The notes beneath the pieces were generated by a model that was not told the origin of the DNA, ran no database searches, and saw only the letters and a list, made by a program, of their open reading frames with translations. Positions 44,084 to 52,600 of a stretch of 64,000 bases of DNA are shown here, piece after piece (positions within the stretch are counted from its first letter, which is position 1; the number at the start of each line of letters is the position of its first letter). The stretch is from Kitasatospora sp. MAP12-44. Its GTDB lineage: Bacteria > Actinomycetota > Actinomycetes > Streptomycetales > Streptomycetaceae. Location of the stretch: contig NZ_JARZAE010000004.1 of the NCBI RefSeq assembly GCF_029892095.1, forward strand, positions 8,060,001 to 8,124,000, in the 5' to 3' direction. The position numbers and the translations under genes were made by a program.

Positions 44084-44545
44084 ATGCGTACGCAGAACAG
44101 GTTCGCGGCCGTGCTGACGACCGCGCTGGCCGCCGCCCTGGCGCTCGGGGTGGGCACGGTGTCCGCGGCCGCCGACGCCCCTGCGGGCCCGGGGGTGCCC
44201 GGGGTGCCCGGAGCGCTCGGGATGCTCGGGGTGCCCAACGCGCTGGTCCTCACGGTGAGCGGCGCCGCCCCGAACGCCTCCGACACCGAGCGCGCGGTCA
44301 CGCTCAGCTGCCGCCCGCAGCCCACCGGGGACCACCCGGACGCGGCGGCGGCCTGCGACAGCCTGCTCGGAGTCCAAGGCGACTTCGACGCGCTGCCGGT
44401 CGAGCACATCTTCTGCCCCGAGCTGTACCTGCCGGTGGTCGCCACCGCCGAGGGCGTCTGGGACGGCGCGCAGGTCGATTACCAGCAGAGCTTCACCAAC
44501 GAGTGCTCGCTGCTGCGCGCGACCGGCCAGGTCTTCGACTTCTAG
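44084..44545 (+). CDS. Subtilisin inhibitor-like (SSI family) protein with P1 Glu
   Basis: A 153-residue secreted serine-protease inhibitor. Signal peptide to about residue 30, a GVPGVPG linker, then the SSI domain: ALVLTVSG, AVTLSCRPQPTGDHPDAAAAC, PVVATAEGVWDGAQVDYQQS, FTNEC and the terminal VFDF. Four cysteines (76, 91, 111, 141) match the two SSI disulfides. The reactive loop reads CPELYLP, where SSI has CPMVYDP, so the P1 residue is Glu113 and P1' Leu114. This predicts inhibition of acidic-residue-specific proteases rather than subtilisin or trypsin. AAAGGAG precedes the ATG. Confidence 0.95.
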   Translation: MRTQNRFAAVLTTALAAALALGVGTVSAAADAPAGPGVPGVPGALGMLGVPNALVLTVSGAAPNASDTERAVTLSCRPQPTGDHPDAAAACDSLLGVQGDFDALPVEHIFCPELYLPVVATAEGVWDGAQVDYQQSFTNECSLLRATGQVFDF

Positions 44546-44654
44546 CCGCTGGAAATAATGCGGGCGGCGGTGTCGGATCGGGGCGAAGGTGTTCGTAGTA
44601 GAGGTGAGCGGGCGCCCGCGAGGGGCGTTCCCGAAACACAGGAGATGGTGCGAG

Positions 44655-44978
44655 ATGCAGTACCTGGTTTCCGTGATCACCGACGCGACCGAGCTCGCCA
44701 CCCCGCAGGAGCAGGCGGCGATCGACGTGTTCAACGACCGGCTCCAGGCCGAGGGCCACTGGGTCTTCGCCGGCGGCCTCGGCGGGCCCGACACGGCCAC
44801 CGTGATCGACAACCGCGGTGCGCAGGCGCTGTTCACCGACGGGCCCTTCGTGGAGTCGAAGGAGTACCTCATCGGCTTCTGGATCCTTGAGGCTCCCGAC
44901 CTCGACGTGGCGCTCAAGCTGGCAGCCGAGGGTTCGAAGGCCTGCAACCGGAAGATCGAGGTGCGGCCGTTCCTGTGA
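44655..44978 (+). CDS. YCII/DGPF-domain protein partner of ECF42
   Basis: A 107-residue protein of the YCII-related DGPF family. The name-giving motif is in LFTDGPFVESKEYLIGFWIL, following VFAGGLGGPDTATV. Genes of this family accompany ECF42 sigma factors and may serve in their signalling. Its stop overlaps the sigma-factor start (GTGA). Start at MQYLVSVI. Confidence 0.9.
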   Translation: MQYLVSVITDATELATPQEQAAIDVFNDRLQAEGHWVFAGGLGGPDTATVIDNRGAQALFTDGPFVESKEYLIGFWILEAPDLDVALKLAAEGSKACNRKIEVRPFL

Positions 44979-45523
44979 GCGTGACCGACCCCCAGGAGGC
45001 GATCACCCGGGCCTACCACGAGGAGTGGGCGCGGGTGGTCGCCACCCTGACCAGGTACTTCGGTGACCTCGACATCGCCGAGGAGGCCGCGGCCGAGGCG
45101 TTCGCGACCGCCGTCGAGCGGTGGCCGGCCGACGGCGTACCACCGAACGCCGGCGGCTGGCTGACCACCACCGCCAACCGCAAGGCCATCGACCGGGTCC
45201 GGCGCGAGCACAAGCGCGGCGACAAGCAGAGGAAGGCTCAGCTGTTGTACGACGACGAACCGCCCGAGCCTCTCGGCGCCATCGAGGACGAACGGCTCCG
45301 GCTGATCTTCACCTGCTGTCACCCGGCGCTGGCGATGGAGGCCCGGGTGGCGCTGACACTGCGCCTGGTCGGAGGTCTGACCGTGACCGAGATCGCCCGG
45401 GCCTTCCTGCTGCGCCGGCTGGGCTGCGGGCAGCAGTCGCGCGCGGCCTACGACAGAGCCATCGAGCTGGCGGGCAACACCGCCGAGATCGCCTCCCTGA
45501 CGCGCCGTCGCGACCAGCTGGGG
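44975..45523 (+). pseudogene. ECF42 sigma factor, internally deleted
   Basis: Residues 1-145 are a normal ECF42 N-terminus: sigma region 2 (AYHEEWARVVATLTRYFGDL, NAGGWLTTTANRKAIDRVRR) and the FTCCHPALAMEARVALTLRL linker with the start of region 4 (GGLTVTEIARAFL). Then about 200 expected residues (most of region 4 and the TPR-like extension) are missing, and the sequence resumes in frame with the final helix (LRRLGCGQQSRAAYDRAIELAGNTAEI, ending RRRDQLG). The stop codon is also lost, and the frame runs on into the ABC gene. The junction lies near 45410. The DNA-binding helix-turn-helix is gone, so it is probably nonfunctional. Confidence 0.88.
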
Positions 45524-45617
45524 TGGCGGCCCCCTTTTGGCGTGGCCCGGCGACCGGTCACCCTTTCGGGGCTTCGGAGCGAACTATGCTGCGAGGCAAG
45601 CCGGAAGGGGGCATCGG

Positions 45618-46448
45618 GTGAGGCTCAGCGGGGTGGGCAAGCGGTACGGGCGGGGTGCGCCGTGGATACTGCGCGGGGTGGAGCTCGCCGTGCGGCCGGG
45701 GGAACTGGTCCGGATCGAAGGGGCGAACGGCAGCGGCAAGTCGACGCTGCTCAAGCTGATCGGCGGCGTCGAACCGCCGAGTACGGGGACGGTCGCGGTG
45801 CCCGGCCGCCGGGCGTACGTCCCCGAGCGGTTCCCGCCCGCGCTGCCCTTCGACGCGCGGACGTACCTGTGCCACCTCGGCCGCATCCACGGGCTGTCCA
45901 CCGCGGAGTCCGCCCGCCGGGCCGGGCACTGGCTGGACCGCTTCGGCATCGCGGACCGGTCCGGCACCCCGCTGAGCCGGCTCTCCAAGGGCACCTGCCA
46001 GAAGGTCGCCGTCGCGCAGGCCCTGCTCGCCGAAGCTGAGGTGCTGCTGCTGGACGAGGCCTGGACGGGGCTCGACCAGGCAGCCCGCACTCTGCTCGAC
46101 GAGGCGGCCGCCGAGCGCGCGGCGCAGGGCGGCCGGGTGCTCTTCGTCGACCACGACCCCAACCGGCTGGCGGGCGTGGCCACCGCCGCGTACGCGGTCC
46201 ACGACGGCGGACTACGAGCCGTCGAACCGTCATCGGAGGCTGGGCCAGGCCAGTTGATGATGCGGATCGAGGTGGACGGGCCGCTGCCGGACCGGCTGCC
46301 GGGCGACCCGGCCCGCACGCCGCTGGAGGACGGCGGGACGGCCCTCGACGTACCGGCCGGGCACTGCGATGCGCTGCTGCGCCGGCTGCTCACCGGGCAG
46401 CCCGCCGCCCACATCCGTTCGGTCCAGCCTCAGGGGAGGCGGCCGTGA
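45618..46448 (+). CDS. ABC transporter ATP-binding protein
   Basis: A 276-residue ABC ATPase of the exporter type. Walker A GANGSGKSTLLKLIGG, signature LSRLSKGTCQKVAVAQALLA (the LSGGQ position reads LSKGT), Walker B VLLLDEAWTGLD, switch VDHD. A C-terminal 60-residue extension follows. The GTG start is supported by GGAAGGGGG. The stop overlaps the membrane-protein gene (GTGA). Confidence 0.92.
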   Translation: MRLSGVGKRYGRGAPWILRGVELAVRPGELVRIEGANGSGKSTLLKLIGGVEPPSTGTVAVPGRRAYVPERFPPALPFDARTYLCHLGRIHGLSTAESARRAGHWLDRFGIADRSGTPLSRLSKGTCQKVAVAQALLAEAEVLLLDEAWTGLDQAARTLLDEAAAERAAQGGRVLFVDHDPNRLAGVATAAYAVHDGGLRAVEPSSEAGPGQLMMRIEVDGPLPDRLPGDPARTPLEDGGTALDVPAGHCDALLRRLLTGQPAAHIRSVQPQGRRP

Positions 46449-47125
46449 CCGCCCTGATCCGCTATCAGCTGGAGCTGCTGTTCCGGTCGCAGCGCTGGCT
46501 GCCGCCGTTCCTGGCATACGCGCTGCTGATGGTGATCGGGATCTCGGCGGGGGAGTCGCTGCTCGGCGCGTACGGCTTCGGGACGGCGATGCTGCTGCCG
46601 GTCACCGCCTGGTACGTCCGCTGCACGGTGACCGGCGAGCCGGCCGCCTCGCGGGCCTGCCTCGGTGCGGCGGCGGGCCGGCCGCGCACGCACCTCGCCG
46701 CGCTGCTGGCCGCGCTGGTCACCGGGCTGCTCCTCGGGCTGGCCGGGCTGCTCGGGGTCTGGGCGGTCAGCGGGCGGACCACCCTGGCGCCGCAGGCGGA
46801 GGCGCCGCTTCCGCGGGTGCTGCTGGCGGGCCTGCTCGGCACGGTGGTGTGCGTCCTGCTGGGCGTGGTGGTGGGGGCGCTCTGCACCCGCCCGGTGCTG
46901 CCGCGCGCGCAGTACGGCATCCCGGCGAGCCTGGGGGCGGCTGTGCTGGTGCTGGTGGTGGCCGGGTCGCCGGCGAACGCCGTCGTCCGGGCGCTGATCA
47001 CCGCTTCGCGTACGGCGCGGGTGACCTTCCCGGTGGTGGCCCTCGCCGAATCCGCCGTGCTGGCCGCCCTGGTGATGGCGGGTGCGGCGGTGTTCGCCGG
47101 GCGCCGTACGGAGGGGGACGACTGA
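46445..47125 (+). CDS. ABC transporter membrane protein
   Basis: A 226-residue protein with about six hydrophobic segments (FLAYALLMVIGISAG, LLAALVTGLLLGLAGLLGVW, VLLAGLLGTVVCVLLGVVVG and others). Coupled to the ATPase gene by a 4-bp overlap, so it is presumed to be its membrane partner (ABC-2-like layout). Substrate unknown. Confidence 0.82.
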   Translation: MTALIRYQLELLFRSQRWLPPFLAYALLMVIGISAGESLLGAYGFGTAMLLPVTAWYVRCTVTGEPAASRACLGAAAGRPRTHLAALLAALVTGLLLGLAGLLGVWAVSGRTTLAPQAEAPLPRVLLAGLLGTVVCVLLGVVVGALCTRPVLPRAQYGIPASLGAAVLVLVVAGSPANAVVRALITASRTARVTFPVVALAESAVLAALVMAGAAVFAGRRTEGDD

Positions 47126-47145
47126 GGTCCGGAGCCGGCTCGTCG

Positions 47146-47177
47146 CCGGGCCGATCCCGCTGGTGGGGTCGGCCCGG
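47146..47177. terminator. Terminator between ABC and reductase genes
   Basis: CCGGGCCGATCCC pairs with GGGTCGGCCCGG with one bulged base, between converging stops. Confidence 0.7.
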
Positions 47178-47187
47178 TGACGTGTGC

Positions 47188-47589
47188 TCAGGCCCGTTCG
47201 AGCACCACGACCGGGATCTCGCGGTCGGTCTTGGTCTGGTACTGGTCGTATGCGGGCCAGGCCGCGACCATCGTCCGCCACATCCCCGGCTTCTCCTCGG
47301 GTCCGGCGGTGCGGGCGTGGGCGGTGAAGCGATCGCCCTTCACCTGGACCTGCACGGTGGGATCGGCCTGGAGATTGAGGTACCAGGCCGGCGGCTGGTC
47401 CGCGCCGCCCTTGGAGGCGACGACCAGCAGGACGTCCCCGTAGGGCTGGTAGATCAGCGGGGTGGCGTGCTGCTGCCCGCTCTTGCGGCCGGTGGTGGTG
47501 AGGATCAGCGCGGTGGTGCCCTCCCAGTCGTGGCCCTCCGCGCCGTCGGTCTCGATATAGCGCTTGACGTGCTCGCTGCCGAACAGCAT
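47188..47589 (-). CDS. Deazaflavin (F420)-dependent nitroreductase family protein
   Basis: A 133-residue DDN-family split-barrel protein. LILTTTGRKSGQQHATPLIY is the F420-binding motif, followed by VVASKGGADQPPAWYLNLQA and a tail with YDQYQTKTDREIPVVVLE. These enzymes use F420H2 to reduce various substrates such as quinones or nitro compounds. The ATG has AGAGGAG upstream. Confidence 0.93.
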   Translation of the reverse strand: MLFGSEHVKRYIETDGAEGHDWEGTTALILTTTGRKSGQQHATPLIYQPYGDVLLVVASKGGADQPPAWYLNLQADPTVQVQVKGDRFTAHARTAGPEEKPGMWRTMVAAWPAYDQYQTKTDREIPVVVLERA

Positions 47590-47840
47590 CTGCCAACTCC
47601 TCTGTGGATACCGATGGTTCGTTGCAGTCGTCGGCGGCCCCGCGGTACTCGCGGGCCCGGCGCCGCTGCCTGCTGACCGGTTCAACGCCCGGGCGCCGTC
47701 ATCGGTCACCGCCGGGTTCGAACTCCTGGTGACCGGGCATAGGTACCCCGACCTCGACGAGGATTCGTCCGACGGCGCCGGCAGGGCCGCCGAGCAGACC
47801 CGCGACGCCTGGCCACCCGCCGTCCCCACCAGGAGCATCC

Positions 47841-48068
47841 ATGGCCGCCCTCCCGTCGACCCAGCCGTGGCGCGTCGTCATCACCACCGCCGATGGCACC
47901 CTCATCGAGACCAACCACCGTACCAGCCAAGGCGCTTACAACCGGGTCGTGGCCGAACGCGAGGCCATCGCGGACGGCCGGTCCAGCAGCACGGCCATCC
48001 GGGTGGAGCGCTGGAACGCCGAGTACGACCAGTGGGCGCTGTACGAGCAGGCCTACCTCAGGCGCTGA
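47841..48068 (+). CDS. Small conserved-looking hypothetical protein
   Basis: A 75-residue protein (MAALPSTQPWRVVITTADGT) with normal amino-acid composition, an aromatic-rich C-terminus (VERWNAEYDQWALYEQAYLR) and an AGGAG ribosome site five bases upstream. No family recognised. It has predicted mixed beta-alpha structure and no membrane segment. Confidence 0.65.
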   Translation: MAALPSTQPWRVVITTADGTLIETNHRTSQGAYNRVVAEREAIADGRSSSTAIRVERWNAEYDQWALYEQAYLRR

Positions 48069-48103
48069 ACACCCGAGCGGCGCGGGGCACTTGGGCCGAC
48101 CCC

Positions 48104-48868
48104 TCAGCACGGCCCTGCGGGAGGGCCCGGCGACCGGCTGGCCCCCAGGTCGGCGAGGAGGGTGGGGGAGGGTTGCGGGATCTCGCCGAAGTCGCTGTCG
48201 GCGCAGTCGATGGGGAGGCCGTTGATGACGGCCTCCAGTCGGGCCGGGAGGGCGGGGTGGCGGCCGCGGTGGCACTGGGCGAGCAGGTCGTTGCGGACCT
48301 GCTCGGGCAGCAGCGGGCGGGCCGCGCGAACCGCGGGGCCCGGGGCGCTCGCGGGTGGGCGCCGGCTCTGCGCGCGCCAGTAGGCGGCGTCGCGGTACTC
48401 GGCGCGCTGCTGGTGGGCGAGGAAGAGGCAGAAGGCGGCGGTCCGGTTGCCACCGCCGGCGGCGAAGCGCCACCAGAAGCCGGCCGCCTCCCGGTAGCCG
48501 GCGAGGTGCAGCAGCGCGGCGAACACCAGCGCGCCGGAGGGTTCGATGCACTGGTCGTTGACCAGCCGGCCGAGGCTGCCGGCGGCTTCGGGTGCGTCCA
48601 CGATCAGCGCGACCGCGAGGTCGAGGTCGTGCGCCGCCTGGTCGCTGGCGGCCGGGAACGCGCGCGGCGGGGTCTCGGCGTGCGGCGGGGCGTCGGCGCG
48701 CGGCGGGGTTTGCGCGCCGATGTGAGCCGCCGCGCGCCGGCGGGCGTGCACGGTGTGCGCGATGCGTCGGCGGGCGGCCTCGGAGTCGTAGCCCTCGTAC
48801 TCGTCGCCGAGCACCTCGGCTCCGTCCAACAGTGCGTCGATGGAGAGGTGTTCGTGGATGCGGTGCAC
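48104..48868 (-). CDS. Hypothetical protein, partner of downstream-strand sigma factor
   Basis: A 254-residue protein starting MHRIHEHLSIDALLDGAEVL. Residues 60-80 are a Pro/Ala-rich linker with repeated PPRA; residues 80-170 form TPR-like helices (GSLGRLVNDQCIEPSGALVFAALLHL, YREAAGFWWRFAAGGGNRTA). It lies two bases after the sigma-factor stop, so the pair is one operon. It may bind or modulate the sigma factor; this is inference only. Confidence 0.75.
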   Translation of the reverse strand: MHRIHEHLSIDALLDGAEVLGDEYEGYDSEAARRRIAHTVHARRRAAAHIGAQTPPRADAPPHAETPPRAFPAASDQAAHDLDLAVALIVDAPEAAGSLGRLVNDQCIEPSGALVFAALLHLAGYREAAGFWWRFAAGGGNRTAAFCLFLAHQQRAEYRDAAYWRAQSRRPPASAPGPAVRAARPLLPEQVRNDLLAQCHRGRHPALPARLEAVINGLPIDCADSDFGEIPQPSPTLLADLGASRSPGPPAGPC

Positions 48869-48870
48869 AA

Positions 48871-49476
48871 CTACTCTTCCCGGTCGGGTGCTTCCGGCAG
48901 GTTCAGGTCCTTGGACAGGCGGCGCTTGGCGTGTCGCACATGCGAGCGGACGGTGGCGGCGCCGATCCCCAGGTACTGGGCCACCTCCTCGTCCGGGTAG
49001 CCCAGCACATAGCGCACCACGATCACGTCGTACTGCCGGTCGGGCAGCGCGGCGATGGCGTTGTAGAGGCCCAACTCGCTCTCCAGGAGCGTGAACTGGT
49101 CGCGCAGCTCGTGGATCAGCAGCTTGCCGATCGCCGAGCGGAAGGCCGCCGTCCCCACCAGGACCGGGTGCAGCCCGCGCTCGTCCAGCCAGCCCTGCAC
49201 GTGCTCCTTCAGGACCGTCCAGGCGTACTCGGGCACCGACTCCTGCTCCAGGGCGTGCTCCCAGTGCTCCAGCAGGTAGGAGCAGGCGTCCTCCACCACC
49301 GTGAGGGCGGCCGCACGATGGCCGACCTGGGTGTGGGCGTACCGCAGCCAGAGTTTGTGGTGGTATTCGTGGAAGGCACTGAAGGTCACGCCCGGCCGCC
49401 GGAGCAGCTGGCCGAGCGGTTGGTGGTACGGGCCGCTGCCTGCGTCGATGCGCGGGGCGCTGGGCCGATGCCCCAT
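48871..49476 (-). CDS. Sigma-70/ECF-like RNA polymerase sigma factor
   Basis: A 201-residue protein. The C-terminal half matches sigma region 4: LGLYNAIAALPDRQYDVIVV, RYVLGYPDEEVAQYLGIGAA and TVRSHVRHAKRRLSKDL. The N-terminal half (FSAFHEYHHKLWLRYAHTQV, DACSYLLEHWEHALEQES) is a region-2-like helical segment. AAAGGAG precedes the ATG. Operon with the TPR-like hypothetical gene. Confidence 0.88.
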   Translation of the reverse strand: MGHRPSAPRIDAGSGPYHQPLGQLLRRPGVTFSAFHEYHHKLWLRYAHTQVGHRAAALTVVEDACSYLLEHWEHALEQESVPEYAWTVLKEHVQGWLDERGLHPVLVGTAAFRSAIGKLLIHELRDQFTLLESELGLYNAIAALPDRQYDVIVVRYVLGYPDEEVAQYLGIGAATVRSHVRHAKRRLSKDLNLPEAPDREE

Positions 49477-49774
49477 CAGACGCTCCTTTCGGGACGGTTC
49501 GCTTCCGGATCGACGGTCACGGGCGTCCCGTTCATGGGGCACCGCACCGCTCCACGGTGGAGCGGGCGTCGGTGCGTGGTGCTGGTGGGCTCGGTGCTGG
49601 GTAGTGCTGTCACTGTGCTGTTGCTGTGTGGTTCTCTACTGAGCAGCAAACCGGATGAACGGCCTCGTTGTGCAGCCCGAGTTCCAGAAAATATCACCCA
49701 GCGGAATATTATGATTACTCTGTGGGGCGGCGGCGGGCGAGCTGGTGGCGGCGGGGCTGTGGAGGCGGGGCGCG
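49477..49774. promoter_or_regulatory. Intergenic region with AT-rich block
   Basis: The divergent gap between the sigma factor and the methyltransferase contains an AT-rich block (about 49684-49720, including AAAATATCAC and GGAATATTATGATTAC) that stands out from the GC background and likely holds promoters. No gene is supported. Confidence 0.5.
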
Positions 49775-50584
49775 ATGACGGGCGACGGCGTGGTTGACCT
49801 GGAGCTGGACCGGGCGCACTCGGCCCGGATGTACGACTACTTCCTCGGCGGGAGCACCAACTTCCCCGCCGACCGCGAGGCCGCCGTGCGCGCGATGGCC
49901 GCCTTCCCGCTGATCCTCTCCACCGCCAGGATCAACCGCCGCTTCATGCACCGCTCCACCCGGTTCCTGGCCCGGTCCGGCATGCGCCAGTTCCTGGACA
50001 TCGGCACCGGCATCCCCACCTCGCCCAACCTGCACGAGATCGCCCAGGGCCAGGCGCCCGAGGCCCGGGTCGTCTACACCGACAACGACCCGATCGTGCT
50101 CGCCCATGCCCGGGCCCTGCTGCAGAGCCACCCCGCCGGTCGCACCGCCTACGTCCAGGCCGACGTCACCGACCCCGCGGCCCTGCTCGCCGCGCCCGAC
50201 CTGCTGGACGCCCTCGACCTGAGCCGCCCGGTCGCGCTGAGCCTGAACGCGCTGCTGCACTTCATCACCGACGACCGCGGCGCGCACGCGATCGTCGACC
50301 GGCTCAAGGCGGCCCTGCCCTCCGGCAGCACCCTGGCCATCAGCCACGTCACCCCCGACTTCGACCCCGAGGGCATCGCCCGCCTCACCGAGGCCTACCG
50401 CGCCGCCGGCACCCCGGGCCAGGCCCGCACCCGGGCGGAGGTCGCGCGCTTCTTCGACGGCTGGGAGCTGCTGGCGCCGGGCATCACCCCCTCCCACCGC
50501 TGGCGGCCCGACCCGCAGGACGCGCCGGACGAGGTCACCGATATCGAGGCGGCCTGCTACGCCGGGATTGCCCGCAAGCCGTAG
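49775..50584 (+). CDS. SAM-dependent methyltransferase, actinobacterial PF04672 (DUF574) type
   Basis: A 269-residue protein beginning with the family signature ARMYDYFLGGSTNFPADREAA. SAM motif FLDIGTGIPTSPNLHEIAQ, then VVYTDNDPIVLAHARALL, and DPAALLAAPDLLDALD. Streptomyces encode many such paralogues of unknown substrate. The ATG follows GGAGG. Confidence 0.93.
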   Translation: MTGDGVVDLELDRAHSARMYDYFLGGSTNFPADREAAVRAMAAFPLILSTARINRRFMHRSTRFLARSGMRQFLDIGTGIPTSPNLHEIAQGQAPEARVVYTDNDPIVLAHARALLQSHPAGRTAYVQADVTDPAALLAAPDLLDALDLSRPVALSLNALLHFITDDRGAHAIVDRLKAALPSGSTLAISHVTPDFDPEGIARLTEAYRAAGTPGQARTRAEVARFFDGWELLAPGITPSHRWRPDPQDAPDEVTDIEAACYAGIARKP

Positions 50585-50611
50585 GGCGTGCGTCTCGTCC
50601 GATAACTGGTT

Positions 50612-51385
50612 GTGTACGGGCCGGAGTTGACCGAGACTGCCGCAATGTACTCTGACGCCGACGCGGCCGCGCTGTACGACCTGCTGAACCCCTGGGATCC
50701 CGACCGGCATCCCGGAGACCGCTTCTACTACCCGCTGCTGACGTCGGCGGACTCGGTCCTGGACGTCGGCTGCGGCACCGGCGCGATGCTGCGGCTCGTA
50801 CGGGAGCGGGGCCATCGCGGCCGGCTGGTCGGCCTTGACCCCGACCGCGCCGCGTTGGACCGGGCCCGGCGCCGGGAGGACGTCGAGTGGGTCGAGGGCC
50901 GTGCGGCGGACGCCGAGCGCGGCGCCGGCTTCGAGCTCGCGACGATGACCGGCCACGCCTTCCAGTTCCTGCTCACCGACCACGAGGTGAGCTCCTCGCT
51001 GGCCGCGATCCACGCGGCGCTGCGCCCCGGCGGCCGCTTCGTGTTCGAGACGCGCCATCCGCTGGCGCGGGCCTGGGAGGGGTGGGACCAGTCGAACCCG
51101 GACGACGTCGCCGAACTCGTCGACGAGGCCGGGCGGGTGCTGCGGGTCTGGCACCAGGTCGATTCCGTCGTCGGCGACGTGGTCACCTTCCACGGGACGC
51201 TGGCCGGGGCGGACGGCACCGTGCTCCGGGTGGACTCCGAGAGCCTGCGCTTTCTCGGCGTCGCGGAGCTCAACGCCTTCCTGGCCGAGGCGGGCTTCGA
51301 GATCGAGGCGCAGTACGGCGACTGGGACCGGGCGCCGGTGACCGACGCCAGCCGGGAGATCATCACGGTCGCCCGCCGGGCGTAG
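50612..51385 (+). CDS. Class I SAM-dependent methyltransferase
   Basis: A 257-residue protein. SAM motif VLDVGCGTGAMLRLVRERG, acidic loop GLDPDRAALD, post-II LAAIHAALRPGGRFVFETRH. Small C-terminal substrate domain. The GTG start (VYGPELTETAAMYSD) or the ATG at MYSD is possible. Substrate unknown. Its 3' end overlaps the converging phosphatase by 23 bp. Confidence 0.88.
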   Translation: MYGPELTETAAMYSDADAAALYDLLNPWDPDRHPGDRFYYPLLTSADSVLDVGCGTGAMLRLVRERGHRGRLVGLDPDRAALDRARRREDVEWVEGRAADAERGAGFELATMTGHAFQFLLTDHEVSSSLAAIHAALRPGGRFVFETRHPLARAWEGWDQSNPDDVAELVDEAGRVLRVWHQVDSVVGDVVTFHGTLAGADGTVLRVDSESLRFLGVAELNAFLAEAGFEIEAQYGDWDRAPVTDASREIITVARRA

Positions 51386-52508
51386 TTGCGCGGGACCCGC
51401 CGCGATGCGCGCGTTCCGCCGAACGGGTGACGGCCAGCACCGCCATGTCGTCGTCCCGGGGGCCGCCGGTCCACTCCTCGACGTCGCCGACCAGGGTGTC
51501 GATCACCTGCTGCGGGCGGCCGAAGGGCCCGCGGTCGCGCAGCCGGGTCGCGGGGTCGTAGAAGGTCCCGGCGCCGTTGCGGGCCTCCGTCACGCCGTCG
51601 GTGAGCAGCAGCAGGGTCTCGCCGGGTGCGAACGGCCAGCTGTCGGCGGCGGGGCGGGTCAGGCCGAGGCCTCCCATGCCCAGCGGGAGGCCGGGCTCGC
51701 CGGCCTCCAGTGTCCGGACGGCGGCGCCGTCGAAGAGGTAGGCGGCGGGGTGGCCGCAGTTGAGCAGCCGCAGCAGGCCGGCGTCCGGCGTGATCTCGCC
51801 GAGCAGCGCCGTGATGAACCCCTCCAGGCGGAGCTCCTCCTCAGCGTCGGCGAGCTCGCGCTGCAGCGAGTGCTCCAGCCGGTCGGCCAGCGCGCCGAGG
51901 TCAGGAGCCTGCTCGGCGGCCTCGCGGAAGGCGCCGAGCAGCACCGAGACCGCCCGCACCGCGCCCAGCCCCTTGCCGCGGACGTCCGCGATCAGCAGCC
52001 GCGTGCCGTGCGGCGTCTGCTGCACCGCGTACGCGTCGCCGCCGATCAGGGCCTCGGTCTGGGCCGCCCGGTAGCAGGCGGCGAAGACCAGCGGCCCGAT
52101 CCGCTCCGGCGGGGCGGGCAGCACCGCGCGCTGCGCCGCCTCGGCGACCGAGCGCACCACGGCCAGGCGGTGTCCGTAGCGGGCGATCACCCGGTTCACG
52201 CCAATCCCGATGGCCACGGCGAAGAGGGTGTTGGCCAGCTCCAGGTAGCCCGCGGTGTGGCCGGTCAGCCCGTCCCGGACGGACAGGATGATGATCCCGA
52301 CGGTGAGCGCCGCTCCGACCAGCAGCACGTGCCGCAGCGAGAAGAGGGCGCCCGCCACCACGCAGGCGGCCGCGATCATCGGGTCGCCCCAGTAGTCGGC
52401 GGGCGCCAGCGCGTCCCAGGCCAGCCCGGCGGCGACCAGTGCGCCCGGCACGAAGCGCAGGGCGGGCGGCCACTGCGTGGAGCTGGATCGGGTGGAGCTG
52501 GATGCCAT
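51363..52508 (-). CDS. Membrane-anchored SpoIIE-type serine phosphatase
   Basis: A 381-residue protein. About four hydrophobic helices in the first 130 residues (FVPGALVAAGLAWDALAP, LLVGAALTVGIIILSV, ELANTLFAVAIGIGVNRVIA), then a PP2C-like SpoIIE domain: GGDAYAVQQTPHGTRLLIAD, GLGAVRAVSVLLGAFRE, LLNCGHPAAYLFDG, LLLLTDGVTEARN, DDDMAVLAVTRS, giving the metal-binding Asp residues. Such phosphatases act on anti-anti-sigma factors in Streptomyces. No PAS/GAF sensor is seen. Confidence 0.9.
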   Translation of the reverse strand: MASSSTRSSSTQWPPALRFVPGALVAAGLAWDALAPADYWGDPMIAAACVVAGALFSLRHVLLVGAALTVGIIILSVRDGLTGHTAGYLELANTLFAVAIGIGVNRVIARYGHRLAVVRSVAEAAQRAVLPAPPERIGPLVFAACYRAAQTEALIGGDAYAVQQTPHGTRLLIADVRGKGLGAVRAVSVLLGAFREAAEQAPDLGALADRLEHSLQRELADAEEELRLEGFITALLGEITPDAGLLRLLNCGHPAAYLFDGAAVRTLEAGEPGLPLGMGGLGLTRPAADSWPFAPGETLLLLTDGVTEARNGAGTFYDPATRLRDRGPFGRPQQVIDTLVGDVEEWTGGPRDDDMAVLAVTRSAERAHRGGSRATTPGGRP

Positions 52509-52600
52509 GCGTGTCCCCGATCGCGGCGCCCCGGCCATGGTTCGGCGGATCAAGCCTAGTCGGCGCGGGGCGGGTGGGCCTGTGGTGCGGTGCGGGGGGC

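Noticed and set aside
43568..45322. 584-residue minus-strand frame across SSI, DGPF and the repeat region
   Set aside because: Antisense of supported genes; composition (Ser/Arg/Pro/Gly-rich) is that of a shadow.
47690..47745. tRNA-like GGGTTCGAACTCC segment
   Set aside because: Resembles a T-loop but no acceptor stem, D-arm or anticodon arm can be drawn around it.
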